From positions 2,213,976 to 2,257,933 of the forward strand of contig NZ_LT635783.1 in NCBI RefSeq assembly GCF_900128455.1: a stretch of DNA of 43,958 nucleotides, written 5' to 3'. This document shows positions 16,571 through 23,079 of the stretch, piece by piece (the first letter of the stretch is position 1; every line of letters starts with the position of its first letter). The stretch comes from Bacteroides mediterraneensis. GTDB lineage: Bacteria > Bacteroidota > Bacteroidia > Bacteroidales > Bacteroidaceae. The notes under the pieces were generated by a model that saw nothing but the letters and a program-made list of their open reading frames with translations, had not been told where the DNA came from and made no database searches. A program made the position numbers and the translations under genes.

Positions 16571-17020
16571 TTACAAATCGGCATAGCGGGGGATGTCGGG
16601 AAGAAAATAATACGTGTTGCGCGCATAGTCGATACGGCAGCAGTAGTGACGGAGCCCGTTGCTCACCACCAGATAGTCCACCTTCAACACCATGTTGTAG
16701 CGCGTAATCTGGTCGAAGACCGCCTGCGTAATCTCCACCGTAGGAGCCTTGTACTCCACAATCATCTGCGGGGTCAGGTCGCGGCGGTAGAGCACCGTGT
16801 CGCAGCGTTTCTTCGTCCCGTTCAGGCTGATCTGTATCTCATTGGCCAGCAGCCCTTGCGGATAACCCTTTACTTCCAGCAGGAAATGCGTGAAATGCTG
16901 GCGCACCCATTCTTCCGGAGTCAGCGCCACATAGCGGCGGCGGATTACGTCGAATATCACGTGTTTTCCGTCGCGCTGCGCAATCTTGGCGTCAAAGGCG
17001 GGTAAGTTCAATACATCCAT
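16571..17020 (-). CDS. Orphan HSDR_N-like (type I restriction R N-terminal) protein
   Basis: The 149-residue product has the fold signature of the N-terminal nuclease domain of type I restriction R subunits: V-I-F-D-V-I-R-R-R-Y-V, then C-D-T-V-L-Y, then M-I-V-E-Y-K-A-P. This is the D...(E)xK arrangement of PD-(D/E)XK enzymes. Stand-alone versions are common in Bacteroidetes core genomes. No hsdM or hsdS lies nearby, so a restriction role should not be assumed. The start at 17,020 is chosen because a TATCTTTG -7 element (minus strand, 17,042-17,049) leaves an upstream in-frame ATG untranscribed. Confidence 0.8.
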   Translation of the reverse strand: MDVLNLPAFDAKIAQRDGKHVIFDVIRRRYVALTPEEWVRQHFTHFLLEVKGYPQGLLANEIQISLNGTKKRCDTVLYRRDLTPQMIVEYKAPTVEITQAVFDQITRYNMVLKVDYLVVSNGLRHYCCRIDYARNTYYFLPDIPRYADL

Positions 17021-17041
17021 AAGCGTCCTTCTATTACGGGG

Positions 17042-17049
17042 CAAAGATA
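17042..17049 (-). promoter_or_regulatory. Promoter -7 element for the HSDR_N-like gene
   Basis: The minus strand reads TATCTTTG, about 22 bp before ATG 17,020. It supports the shorter start. Confidence 0.6.
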
Positions 17050-17153
17050 CGCTATTTTCCTAAAACCACATAAAAGCTGAATTATTTTCCAAAATCTGCG
17101 GGTCTCCGGTGCGAGAAAATCCCGAATTCTTTTTCCTGTTTGCATTATTATTG

Positions 17154-17161
17154 TACATTTG
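17154..17161 (+). promoter_or_regulatory. Promoter -7 element for AMP nucleosidase
   Basis: TACATTTG matches TAnnTTTG and is 65 bp before ATG 17,227. It belongs to the AMP nucleosidase-holA unit. Confidence 0.55.
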
Positions 17162-17226
17162 CGTAAATGGAACGTGATTCCACGTTTCTGAGAAAACCTT
17201 ATTGGCAACACAAATTCTGAAATCCA

Positions 17227-18003
17227 ATGAAAACGAAAGAAGAAATAGTAGCAAACTGGCTGCCGCGCTACACCAAGCGGAAGCTGGAAGACTTCGGTGA
17301 ATACATCCTGTTGACGAACTTCAACAAATACGTCGAAATCTTTGCCGAACGGTTCAACGTGCCCATCCTGGGACGCGACGCCAACATGATTTCGGCCCAT
17401 GCGGAGGGAATCACCATCATCAACTTCGGGATGGGAAGCCCCAATGCAGCCATCATCATGGACCTGCTGAGTGCCGTGCACCCCAAGGCGTGCCTCTTTC
17501 TGGGCAAGTGCGGGGGTATCGACAAAAAGAACCAGATAGGCGACCTGATTCTCCCCATTGCCGCTATCCGCGGCGAAGGAACGTCGAACGACTATTATCC
17601 GCCCGAGGTACCGGCGCTTCCGGCCTTCATGCTCCAGCGTGCCGTATCGTCGGCCATCCGTGACCACTCGCGCGACTACTGGACGGGGACAATCTACACC
17701 ACCAACCGCCGCATTTGGGAGCACGACGAGGAGTTCAAGAAGTACCTGCTGAAAACCCGTGCCATGGCGGTGGATATGGAGACGGCCACCTTGTTCACCA
17801 CCGGATTCGCCAACCACATCCCGACGGGCGCTCTACTGCTCGTGTCCGACCAGCCCATGATTCCGGAAGGCGTGAAGACCGAACAGAGCGACTCGATGGT
17901 GACCAAGAACTTCGTCCATGAGCACGTGGAAATCGGCATCGACGCCCTGCGCATGATCATCGACGAAAAGAAAACCGTAAAACACCTGAAATTCGACTGG
18001 TAA
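17227..18003 (+). CDS. amn: AMP nucleosidase (short Bacteroidetes form)
   Basis: The 258-residue phosphorylase-superfamily protein resembles the catalytic half of AMP nucleosidase. Visible segments are F-G-M-G-S-P-N-A-A (phosphate/ribose pocket), F-L-G-K-C-G-G-I-D and the purine-site stretch A-V-D-M-E-T-A-T-L, typical of nucleoside phosphorylases. The reaction would be AMP to adenine plus ribose-5-phosphate. It lacks the N-terminal regulatory domain of the E. coli enzyme (about 480 residues), as is normal in Bacteroides. A related nucleoside phosphorylase activity cannot be excluded from sequence alone. holA follows after 15 bp. Confidence 0.8.
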   Translation: MKTKEEIVANWLPRYTKRKLEDFGEYILLTNFNKYVEIFAERFNVPILGRDANMISAHAEGITIINFGMGSPNAAIIMDLLSAVHPKACLFLGKCGGIDKKNQIGDLILPIAAIRGEGTSNDYYPPEVPALPAFMLQRAVSSAIRDHSRDYWTGTIYTTNRRIWEHDEEFKKYLLKTRAMAVDMETATLFTTGFANHIPTGALLLVSDQPMIPEGVKTEQSDSMVTKNFVHEHVEIGIDALRMIIDEKKTVKHLKFDW

Positions 18004-18018
18004 ACGAGGCGGAAGACA

Positions 18019-19035
18019 ATGGCAAAGGAAGTCACATACGAAGAGATTGTACGCAACCTGAAGAACCGGGTCTACGCGCCTGTCTATTTTCTGATGGGCG
18101 AAGAGGATTACTACATCGACCGGATTGCCGACTACATCATCGACACCGTGCTCAACGAGACGGAAAAGGAATTCAACCTGACCGTGGCCTACGGGGCGGA
18201 TACCGACGTGGCTAACGTCATCAATGCGGCCAAGCGCTACCCGATGATGTCGGAATACCAGGTGGTGGTAGTCAAGGAGGCACAGAGCCTGAAACGCCTC
18301 GACGAGCTGGCCTTCTACCTGCAGAAGCCCCAGAAATCGACCATCCTAGTGATGTGCTACAAGCACGGCAGTATCGACCGCCGGAAGAAACTGGCCGCCG
18401 AAATCGAAAAGAACGGCGTGCTCTTCGAATCGCGCAAGCTCAAGGACAGTCAGCTGCCCGGTTTCATCTCGTCGTACCTGAAGCGCCGGAAGGTGGAAAT
18501 CGAGCCCAAGGCTTCGGAGATGATGGCCGAGTTCGTGGGAGCCGACCTGAACCGCATGGCGGGCGAACTGGAGAAACTCATCCTGACGCTTCCGGCAGGC
18601 ATGCGCAGAATCACACCGGAACAGATAGAGCGCAACATCGGCATCAGCAAAGACTATAACAACTTCGAGCTACGGAGCGCGCTGGTAGAGAAAGACGTGC
18701 TGAAGGCCAACAAAATCATCAAGTATTTCGAGGAAAATCCCAAGAACAATCCGTTGCAGATGACGCTGGCCATCCTGTTCAATTTCTTCTCCAACCTGAT
18801 GCTGGCTTATTACGCTCCCGAAAAATCCGACCAGGGAGTTGCCGCCCAGCTGGGCCTGAAAAGTCCGTGGCAAGCGAAGGATTACATGCTGGCCATGCGC
18901 CGTTATTCGGGCGTGAAGGTGATGCAGATTATCCATGCCATCCGCGAATGTGACGCCCGGTCGAAAGGCATCGGCAATCCGTCCACGCCCGACGGGGAAC
19001 TGCTGCGCGACCTGATTTACTTTATCCTACACTAA
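18019..19035 (+). CDS. holA: DNA polymerase III subunit delta
   Basis: The 338-residue clamp-loader subunit has the family's N-terminal F-L-M-G-E-E-D-Y-Y sequence near residue 24 and a RecA-like domain without a functional Walker A. The central helical region includes V-G-A-D-L-N-R-M-A-G-E-L-E-K-L. The C-terminal domain ends in L-L-R-D-L-I-Y-F. It opens the sliding clamp within the clamp loader. The length matches HolA. It shares a transcription unit with the AMP nucleosidase gene and ends before a strong terminator. Confidence 0.92.
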   Translation: MAKEVTYEEIVRNLKNRVYAPVYFLMGEEDYYIDRIADYIIDTVLNETEKEFNLTVAYGADTDVANVINAAKRYPMMSEYQVVVVKEAQSLKRLDELAFYLQKPQKSTILVMCYKHGSIDRRKKLAAEIEKNGVLFESRKLKDSQLPGFISSYLKRRKVEIEPKASEMMAEFVGADLNRMAGELEKLILTLPAGMRRITPEQIERNIGISKDYNNFELRSALVEKDVLKANKIIKYFEENPKNNPLQMTLAILFNFFSNLMLAYYAPEKSDQGVAAQLGLKSPWQAKDYMLAMRRYSGVKVMQIIHAIRECDARSKGIGNPSTPDGELLRDLIYFILH

Positions 19036-19073
19036 ATTTTCTCTCCGAAGCGGAGAAGTCACGATAAGCCCTC

Positions 19074-19122
19074 AAAAAAGCGGCATACATTCGGAAAATC
19101 GCCGGATGTATGCCGCTTTTTT
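19074..19122. terminator. Strong bidirectional terminator after holA
   Basis: A 21-bp stem with one wobble (19,074-19,094 / 19,102-19,122) has a 7-base loop. It is A-run on the left and T-run on the right, so it works on both strands. Confidence 0.92.
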
Positions 19123-19274
19123 CGTTTTCGCGAGAATTGAAAATTCCGGGGCGAAATACAAATGGACGTCAAATTTTAAATTCTCACGAGGTTTCCCTAC
19201 AAACGGTCAATTACAAGTAGAATTGGAAGAAGAAAAATACAAAAGTAAACCTGCTTTCGTGTAGATTTGTATAG

Positions 19275-19316
19275 TTTACATTTGTACTTACTACTTTTCT
19301 ACACAACAAATGTAAA
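19275..19316. promoter_or_regulatory. Inverted pair of TTTACATTTGT operator-like motifs
   Basis: TTTACATTTGTA at 19,275-19,286 and the reverse complement of its first 11 bases at 19,306-19,316 form an 11-bp inverted repeat. Each half is itself a near-palindrome (TTTACA..TGTA). Confidence 0.55.
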
Positions 19317-19599
19317 TATTCCGATTCGAGTAGGGGAGTGATTACACTGATACAAAGCGTTTTACAAGAATAAACCATTACATCTCTAAATGTAAACGAA
19401 TAAATATAACCTTCACTTTAACCATACATAACAGACTGATTACCAGCTATAATAGAACTGATTTCCACAAATCCATTCAAGAAAAAGAAGGAATAAGACG
19501 AATAAACTTCAAATTCGGCCCAATATACACATCTATCAAACCATAAATAGCATAAAACCAGTAATATAACAATATAATATAAAGTAAATTACAATTGTA

Positions 19600-19656
19600 T
19601 TTACACTTGTATAGAAGCAACATTGTACAAATGGAATGCGCTGTTTTACATCTGTA
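19600..19656. promoter_or_regulatory. Two further TTTACAYYTGTA motifs
   Basis: TTTACACTTGTA (19,600-19,611) and TTTACATCTGTA (19,645-19,656) repeat the same 12-bp pattern. They lie 45 bp apart, start to start, in the 150 bp before the HTH gene. Confidence 0.55.
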
Positions 19657-19680
19657 ACGATATAAATTTAGATTTATAAA

Positions 19681-19712
19681 TTTGCATTTCTAAATTTAAA
19701 GAATTACTTTTG
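19681..19712 (+). promoter_or_regulatory. Promoter of the HTH regulator
   Basis: TTTG at 19,681-19,684 and TACTTTTG at 19,705-19,712 are separated by 20 bp, the usual Bacteroidetes -33/-7 spacing. ATG 19,745 follows 32 bp later. Confidence 0.65.
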
Positions 19713-19744
19713 TAATCAACAAACAAAGCCATTTCCATTTGTAT

Positions 19745-20194
19745 ATGAAGGACCGGATTCTAAAAATCATGCAAAAAGAGGGATTGACGAACGCCGAATT
19801 CGCCGAGAAGATTGGGATTTCCACCTCGTCACTGTCGCATATCTTCAGCGGGCGAAACAAACCGAGCCTGGAAGTCGTGATGCGCATCCACAAAGCCTGT
19901 CCGTATGTCAACATCAACTGGCTGCTCTACGGAGAAGGCGAAATGGAAGAAAGCGCTCCCGCCGTGACAGGCATGGACCTGTTCACCCAACCGCTTGAGA
20001 ATCCGAAAAACACGTCCGACGAACCGGATTCTCCCGATTTTTGCAAGGAGAACGAGGTTCCCAAGGTGGTTTATCCCCCCAAAGAGATTATCAGAGAGGA
20101 AGTTAAGTACATCGAGAAACCACATCCGAAGATTACCGAAATACGCATTTTCTTCGACAACGGCACCTACGAGGTCTTCAAACCCGAAAAATAA
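19745..20194 (+). CDS. HTH (XRE/cro-type) transcriptional regulator
   Basis: The 149-residue protein has an N-terminal helix-turn-helix (about residues 8-58: L-T-N-A-E-F-A-E-K-I-G-I-S-T-S-S-L-S-H-I). A W-L-L-Y-G-E-G-E-M segment, typical of Bacteroidetes regulators of this type, follows it. Then come an acidic, proline-rich linker and a short beta-strand C-terminal motif R-I-F-F-D-N-G-T-Y-E-V-F. The start at ATG 19,745 is preferred to a TTG two codons upstream. The dense repeat motifs in its own upstream region suggest autoregulation, but that is inference. Its targets are unknown. Confidence 0.85.
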   Translation: MKDRILKIMQKEGLTNAEFAEKIGISTSSLSHIFSGRNKPSLEVVMRIHKACPYVNINWLLYGEGEMEESAPAVTGMDLFTQPLENPKNTSDEPDSPDFCKENEVPKVVYPPKEIIREEVKYIEKPHPKITEIRIFFDNGTYEVFKPEK

Positions 20195-20237
20195 CGTCCC
20201 GCACGGGAAAAAGCATCCCCCCGGGAACTAGGCATAT

Positions 20238-20286
20238 AAAAGGTAAATTCGTATCTTTGCGTGACAGAAACGAATTTACCTTTTTT
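20238..20286 (+). terminator. Hairpin with T-run that encloses the pyrK promoter
   Basis: A perfect 14-bp inverted repeat (20,238-20,251 / 20,271-20,284) is followed by more Ts. For transcripts from the HTH gene it is an intrinsic terminator, although the stem is AT-rich. The 19-base loop contains a complete -7 element. Confidence 0.75.
20252..20259 (+). promoter_or_regulatory. pyrK-pyrD promoter (-7 element inside hairpin loop)
   Basis: TATCTTTG matches TAnnTTTG. The predicted start site is near 20,266, so the leader to ATG 20,289 is only about 20-25 nt and contains the second arm of the surrounding inverted repeat. Confidence 0.7.
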
Positions 20287-20288
20287 AT

Positions 20289-21065
20289 ATGAAGAAATAC
20301 ATCTTAGATTTGACAGTCACCGAGAACCTTCGCCTGCACGCGAACTACGTTCTCATCAAGCTGACGCAAGAGGCTCCCTTGCCCGAAATGCTTCCGGGAC
20401 AGTTCGCCGAAATCCGGGTGGACGGCTCGCCGACCACTTTCCTGCGTCGCCCCATTTCCATCAACTATGTAGATAGAGAGAAAAACGAAGTGTGGTTCCT
20501 CGTCCAGCTCGTAGGCGACGGTACCCGTAAACTGGCCACCGTAGAGAAAGGCGACACGGTGAACGTGGTGCTCCCGCTGGGCAACGGATTCACGATACCG
20601 GCTTCGCCCGACACCAAGGTGCTGCTCGTGGGCGGCGGCGTAGGTACGGCTCCCATGCTCTATCTGGGTGAAGCCCTCCTGAAACGAGGATGCAAGCCGA
20701 CCTTCCTGCTGGGTGCCCGCTCGCAGAACGACCTGCTCCAGCTGGAAGAGTTCAAAGCCCTCGGCGATGTGTACACCACCACCGAAGACGGCAGCATGGG
20801 CGAAAAAGGATACGTCACCATGCACAGCGTACTGAAAGAAAAACGATTCGACCTGATCTGCACCTGCGGCCCGAAACCCATGATGGTGGCAGTGGCCAAG
20901 TATGCCAAGGCAGAAGGTATCGAATGTGAAGTGTCACTGGAAAACACCATGGCCTGCGGCGTCGGCGCCTGCCTCTGCTGCGTGGAAAAGACCGACGAGG
21001 GACATGTGTGCGTATGTAAAGAAGGTCCGGTATTTAATATAAAGAAACTATTATGGCAGATTTAA
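20289..21065 (+). CDS. pyrK: Dihydroorotate dehydrogenase B electron-transfer subunit
   Basis: The 258-residue protein is a ferredoxin-reductase-like flavoprotein. The FAD site R-R-P-I-S-I (around residue 55) and the NAD-binding G-G-G-V-G-T-A-P (around 115) are visible. A C-terminal [2Fe-2S] cluster has cysteines C223, C228, C231 and C243, spaced C-x4-C-x2-C-x11-C as in PyrK. It passes electrons from dihydroorotate oxidation in PyrD to NAD+. The 3' end overlaps pyrD by 13 bp, so the two subunits are made together. Confidence 0.93.
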   Translation: MKKYILDLTVTENLRLHANYVLIKLTQEAPLPEMLPGQFAEIRVDGSPTTFLRRPISINYVDREKNEVWFLVQLVGDGTRKLATVEKGDTVNVVLPLGNGFTIPASPDTKVLLVGGGVGTAPMLYLGEALLKRGCKPTFLLGARSQNDLLQLEEFKALGDVYTTTEDGSMGEKGYVTMHSVLKEKRFDLICTCGPKPMMVAVAKYAKAEGIECEVSLENTMACGVGACLCCVEKTDEGHVCVCKEGPVFNIKKLLWQI

Positions 21066-21964
21066 GCGTAAACATCGGTAAATTGAACATGTCGAACCCG
21101 GTCATGACTGCATCGGGTACATTCGGATATGGACTGGAGTTCCAGGATTTTGTCGACCTGGAGAAAATCGGAGGCATCATCGTGAAGGGTACCACGCTCC
21201 ACCATCGGGAAGGAAACCCTTATCCGCGTATGGCCGAAACACCCATGGGTATGCTCAATGCCGTGGGACTGCAGAACAAGGGCGTGCATTATTTCGTAGA
21301 CCACATCTATCCGCAGATTAAGGACATCAGTACGAACATGATTGTGAACGTGTCCGGCTCACAGGTGGAAGACTATGCCGAAACGGCTTCCATCATCAAC
21401 GAACTGGAGAACATCCCGGCCATCGAGCTGAACATCTCCTGCCCGAACGTGAAGCAGGGAGGTATGGCTTTCGGTGTGACGGCCCACGGAGCAGCCGAAG
21501 TGGTGAGCGCCGTGCGCAAGGTCTACAAGAAGACTTTGATTGTGAAGCTGTCGCCCAACGTGACCGACATCACCGAGATTGCCCGTGCGGCAGAAGGTGC
21601 TGGAGCCGACAGCGTGTCGCTCATCAACACCCTGCTGGGTATGGCCATCGACGCGGAGAAGCGCCGTCCGGTGCTGTCTACCGTGACTGGCGGTATGAGC
21701 GGTGCGGCCGTGAAACCCATCGCCCTGCGCATGGTATGGCAGGTGGCCAAGGCCGTGAAGATTCCGGTAGTAGGCCTGGGCGGTATCATGAACTGGAAGG
21801 ACGCCGTGGAATTCCTGCTGGCTGGTGCCACTGCCATCCAAATCGGTACGGCCAACTTCATCGACCCGGCCATCACCGTGAAAGTGGCCGAGGGCATCAA
21901 CGACTATCTGGACCGTCACGGATACAGTTCCGTACGCGACATCATCGGGGCACTGGAGGTCTGA
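21053..21964 (+). CDS. pyrD: Dihydroorotate dehydrogenase B, catalytic subunit
   Basis: The 303-residue class 1B enzyme is a TIM barrel. The catalytic base is C130 in E-L-N-I-S-C-P-N-V. The FMN-binding segments are V-K-G-T-T (around 45), I-V-K-L-S-P-N-V and the late V-G-L-G-G-I. It oxidises dihydroorotate to orotate in pyrimidine synthesis. The presence of Cys rather than Ser, and the adjacent pyrK, identify the NAD-linked heterotetrameric form. It ends before a terminator built from two units of the 22-bp palindrome array. Confidence 0.95.
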   Translation: MADLSVNIGKLNMSNPVMTASGTFGYGLEFQDFVDLEKIGGIIVKGTTLHHREGNPYPRMAETPMGMLNAVGLQNKGVHYFVDHIYPQIKDISTNMIVNVSGSQVEDYAETASIINELENIPAIELNISCPNVKQGGMAFGVTAHGAAEVVSAVRKVYKKTLIVKLSPNVTDITEIARAAEGAGADSVSLINTLLGMAIDAEKRRPVLSTVTGGMSGAAVKPIALRMVWQVAKAVKIPVVGLGGIMNWKDAVEFLLAGATAIQIGTANFIDPAITVKVAEGINDYLDRHGYSSVRDIIGALEV

Positions 21965-22000
21965 AAAACAGCCCTCTCAAAGCCCGAAAACAGGCATAAA

Positions 22001-22040
22001 AAAATGTCCTTGCGTTCGTCACAAAACGCAAGGACATTTT
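22001..22040 (+). terminator. pyrK-pyrD terminator
   Basis: A 16-bp perfect stem (22,001-22,016 / 22,025-22,040) with an 8-base loop ends in TTTT-C-TTTT. Both arms are in register with the 22-bp repeat array that continues to 22,107. Confidence 0.92.
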
Positions 22041-22107
22041 CTTTTAAACGCAAGTGCGTTTTACCTAAAACGTAAAGGCGTTTTAAATGAAACGCACTTG
22101 CGTTTTT
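22002..22107. repeat. Array A of 22-bp-period palindromes (5 units)
   Basis: Units begin at 22,002, 22,024, 22,046, 22,068 and 22,090, exactly 22 bp apart. Each is a 17-bp near-palindrome of the form AAACGYAMKTRCGTTTT plus a 5-bp variable spacer. Units 3-5 are the clearest; units 1-2 also make the pyrD terminator. Confidence 0.85.
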
Positions 22108-22218
22108 CTAGAGGGTGAAAATCAGGCTTTTTCAAGTCTAATATGGGGAAAATACCCCCCCAAATTACGGATACGGTTGTCTGTTTATGTAATTAATCCG
22201 TTTTTATACGCTTCTGAG

Positions 22219-22250
22219 TTGGAACAAACCGAATACTTTTATTACTTTTG
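22219..22250 (+). promoter_or_regulatory. Promoter of the candidate structured RNA
   Basis: TTGG at 22,219-22,222 and TACTTTTG at 22,243-22,250 are separated by 20 bp. No open reading frame follows, only the hairpin-rich stretch. Confidence 0.6.
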
Positions 22251-22255
22251 CAAAG

Positions 22256-22600
22256 TTCAGTTCCAGCCCTTTTCTTCTGGAAAAGCCAGAAAACTGAACA
22301 AGACATATTGAAAGGCGTTTACTACGCTTTGGTTTTGACGTTCTGAAATCCTAGGAAAATTTCAAAATTGTAAGTCAAGAACAAAGCAACGTAAATGCCC
22401 CATGGGTGTGTTATATCCATACCTGTTATGCCCGATAGCCATAAGTGTATCTGTACGCCTGTGGTGGCTTCCGGTGTAAGGGTATGTTATATATACATAT
22501 CGGCGTGGGGCTTCTGCGTTGCTCGTTTCGACTTACAAGGCAACATTCCTAGGAGCCTCAGAACGTGAAGCGAGCGACAGTGCAGGGCTTCACGCTTGAA
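22256..22600 (+). ncRNA. Candidate structured non-coding RNA (6S-like long hairpin)
   Basis: Downstream of the promoter is a hairpin whose arms are GTTCAGTT/AACTGAAC (22,254-22,298 region). A long interrupted stem follows. TTGTAAGTC (22,368-22,376) pairs with GACTTACAA (22,530-22,538), GCAACG (22,386-22,391) with CGTTGC (22,517-22,522), and GCCCCA (22,397-22,402) with TGGGGC (22,506-22,511). An outer pairing involves ACGTTCTG (22,338-22,345) and CAGAACGT (22,559-22,566). A terminal stem CGTGAAGC/GCTTCACG (22,564-22,571 / 22,587-22,594) competes with the outer pairing. One long, bulged rod after a promoter resembles 6S RNA. A hairpin-type mobile element is the alternative. Ends are approximate. 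Confidence 0.45.
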
Positions 22601-22640
22601 CCGAATATTGTAAAATATCAATCTGATTATCAAATATTAA

Positions 22641-22682
22641 TATCGGAAATTGTATGGTAATGATACCATATAGTTCCCGATA
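22641..22682. terminator. Hairpin between the structured RNA and the XRE gene
   Basis: A 19-bp stem with one mismatch and two wobble positions (22,641-22,659 / 22,664-22,682) has a 4-base loop. It lies 10 bp past the XRE stop codon and can end transcription from that side; a T-run is weak. Confidence 0.6.
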
Positions 22683-22692
22683 TTTGTGAGGA

Positions 22693-22974
22693 TTAGCCTA
22701 TTCTTTCTTGTGCAACCTCAATGGCTTTCCGCTTTAATTCGTCTTCACCTTCTATAGCATCCAATACTTTGTCTGCCAACCATAGTGTAAGAAGTTCATT
22801 TTTATCAATCTTGAAATACTCAGCTAATTGTATTACTTGTGCCCGTTTAGCATATCTATCGCCACGCTCTATTTTGCTAAACATTGGAGTGTCTATTTCA
22901 AGCAAAGCTGCCAATTGCCTTTGTAGCACACCGTGTTCTTCTCTCAACTCTTTTATTTTGTCTCCTAATAACAT
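22693..22974 (-). CDS. XRE-family transcriptional regulator of the island operon
   Basis: The 93-residue protein is almost entirely an XRE/Cro helix-turn-helix (residues 5-60: L-G-D-K-I-K-E-L-R-E-E, L-Q-R-Q-L-A-A-L-L-E-I, F-S-K-I-E-R-G-D-R-Y). A short charged helix follows. It is encoded downstream of the 554-residue AlbA_2 gene. Two copies of a perfect palindrome lie in the 105-bp gap directly before its start, so it probably represses its own promoter. The same gene type often controls restriction-modification and other defence operons. Whether it also controls the five upstream genes is not shown by sequence. Confidence 0.85.
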   Translation of the reverse strand: MLLGDKIKELREEHGVLQRQLAALLEIDTPMFSKIERGDRYAKRAQVIQLAEYFKIDKNELLTLWLADKVLDAIEGEDELKRKAIEVAQERIG

Positions 22975-23005
22975 GGTCTTTATTCTTTTGAGTTCAGTAT
23001 GTGTT

Positions 23006-23076
23006 TCGTCGAATTTCGACGGATTTAAACATTTTCGACGGAATGGGCTGTATCTTTTCGTCGAATTTCGACGGAT
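23006..23076. promoter_or_regulatory. Repeated CGTCGAATTTCGACG operators
   Basis: The 19-bp sequence TCGTCGAATTTCGACGGAT occurs identically at 23,006-23,024 and 23,058-23,076. A half-site TTTTCGACGGAAT lies between them at about 23,032-23,044. The core CGTCGAA/TTTCGACG is palindromic. The two copies are 52 bp apart (about five helical turns), immediately upstream of the XRE start. Confidence 0.8.
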
Positions 23077-23079
23077 TGG

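Larger units (their letters stand above)
19036..19744. other. Long AT-rich control region upstream of the HTH gene
   Basis: About 700 bp have no gene. The first 90 bp hold the holA terminator. The rest is very AT-rich and contains repeated TTTACA-nn-TGTA motifs (19,275-19,286, 19,600-19,611, 19,645-19,656, and a reverse-oriented ACAAATGTAAA at 19,306-19,316). A promoter follows at the end. It looks like a multi-operator regulatory region, probably for the adjacent regulator. Confidence 0.6.
22108..22692. other. Gene-free region with promoter and long imperfect hairpin
   Basis: No coding region is evident. The region contains a -33/-7 promoter pair (22,219-22,250), a small hairpin, a long imperfect inverted repeat (22,337-22,567), and a further hairpin beside the XRE gene (22,641-22,682). 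Confidence 0.6.

Noticed and set aside
16571..17020. Type I restriction-modification locus
   Set aside because: Only an HSDR_N-like domain is present. There are no hsdM or hsdS genes and no helicase part, and the neighbours are housekeeping genes.
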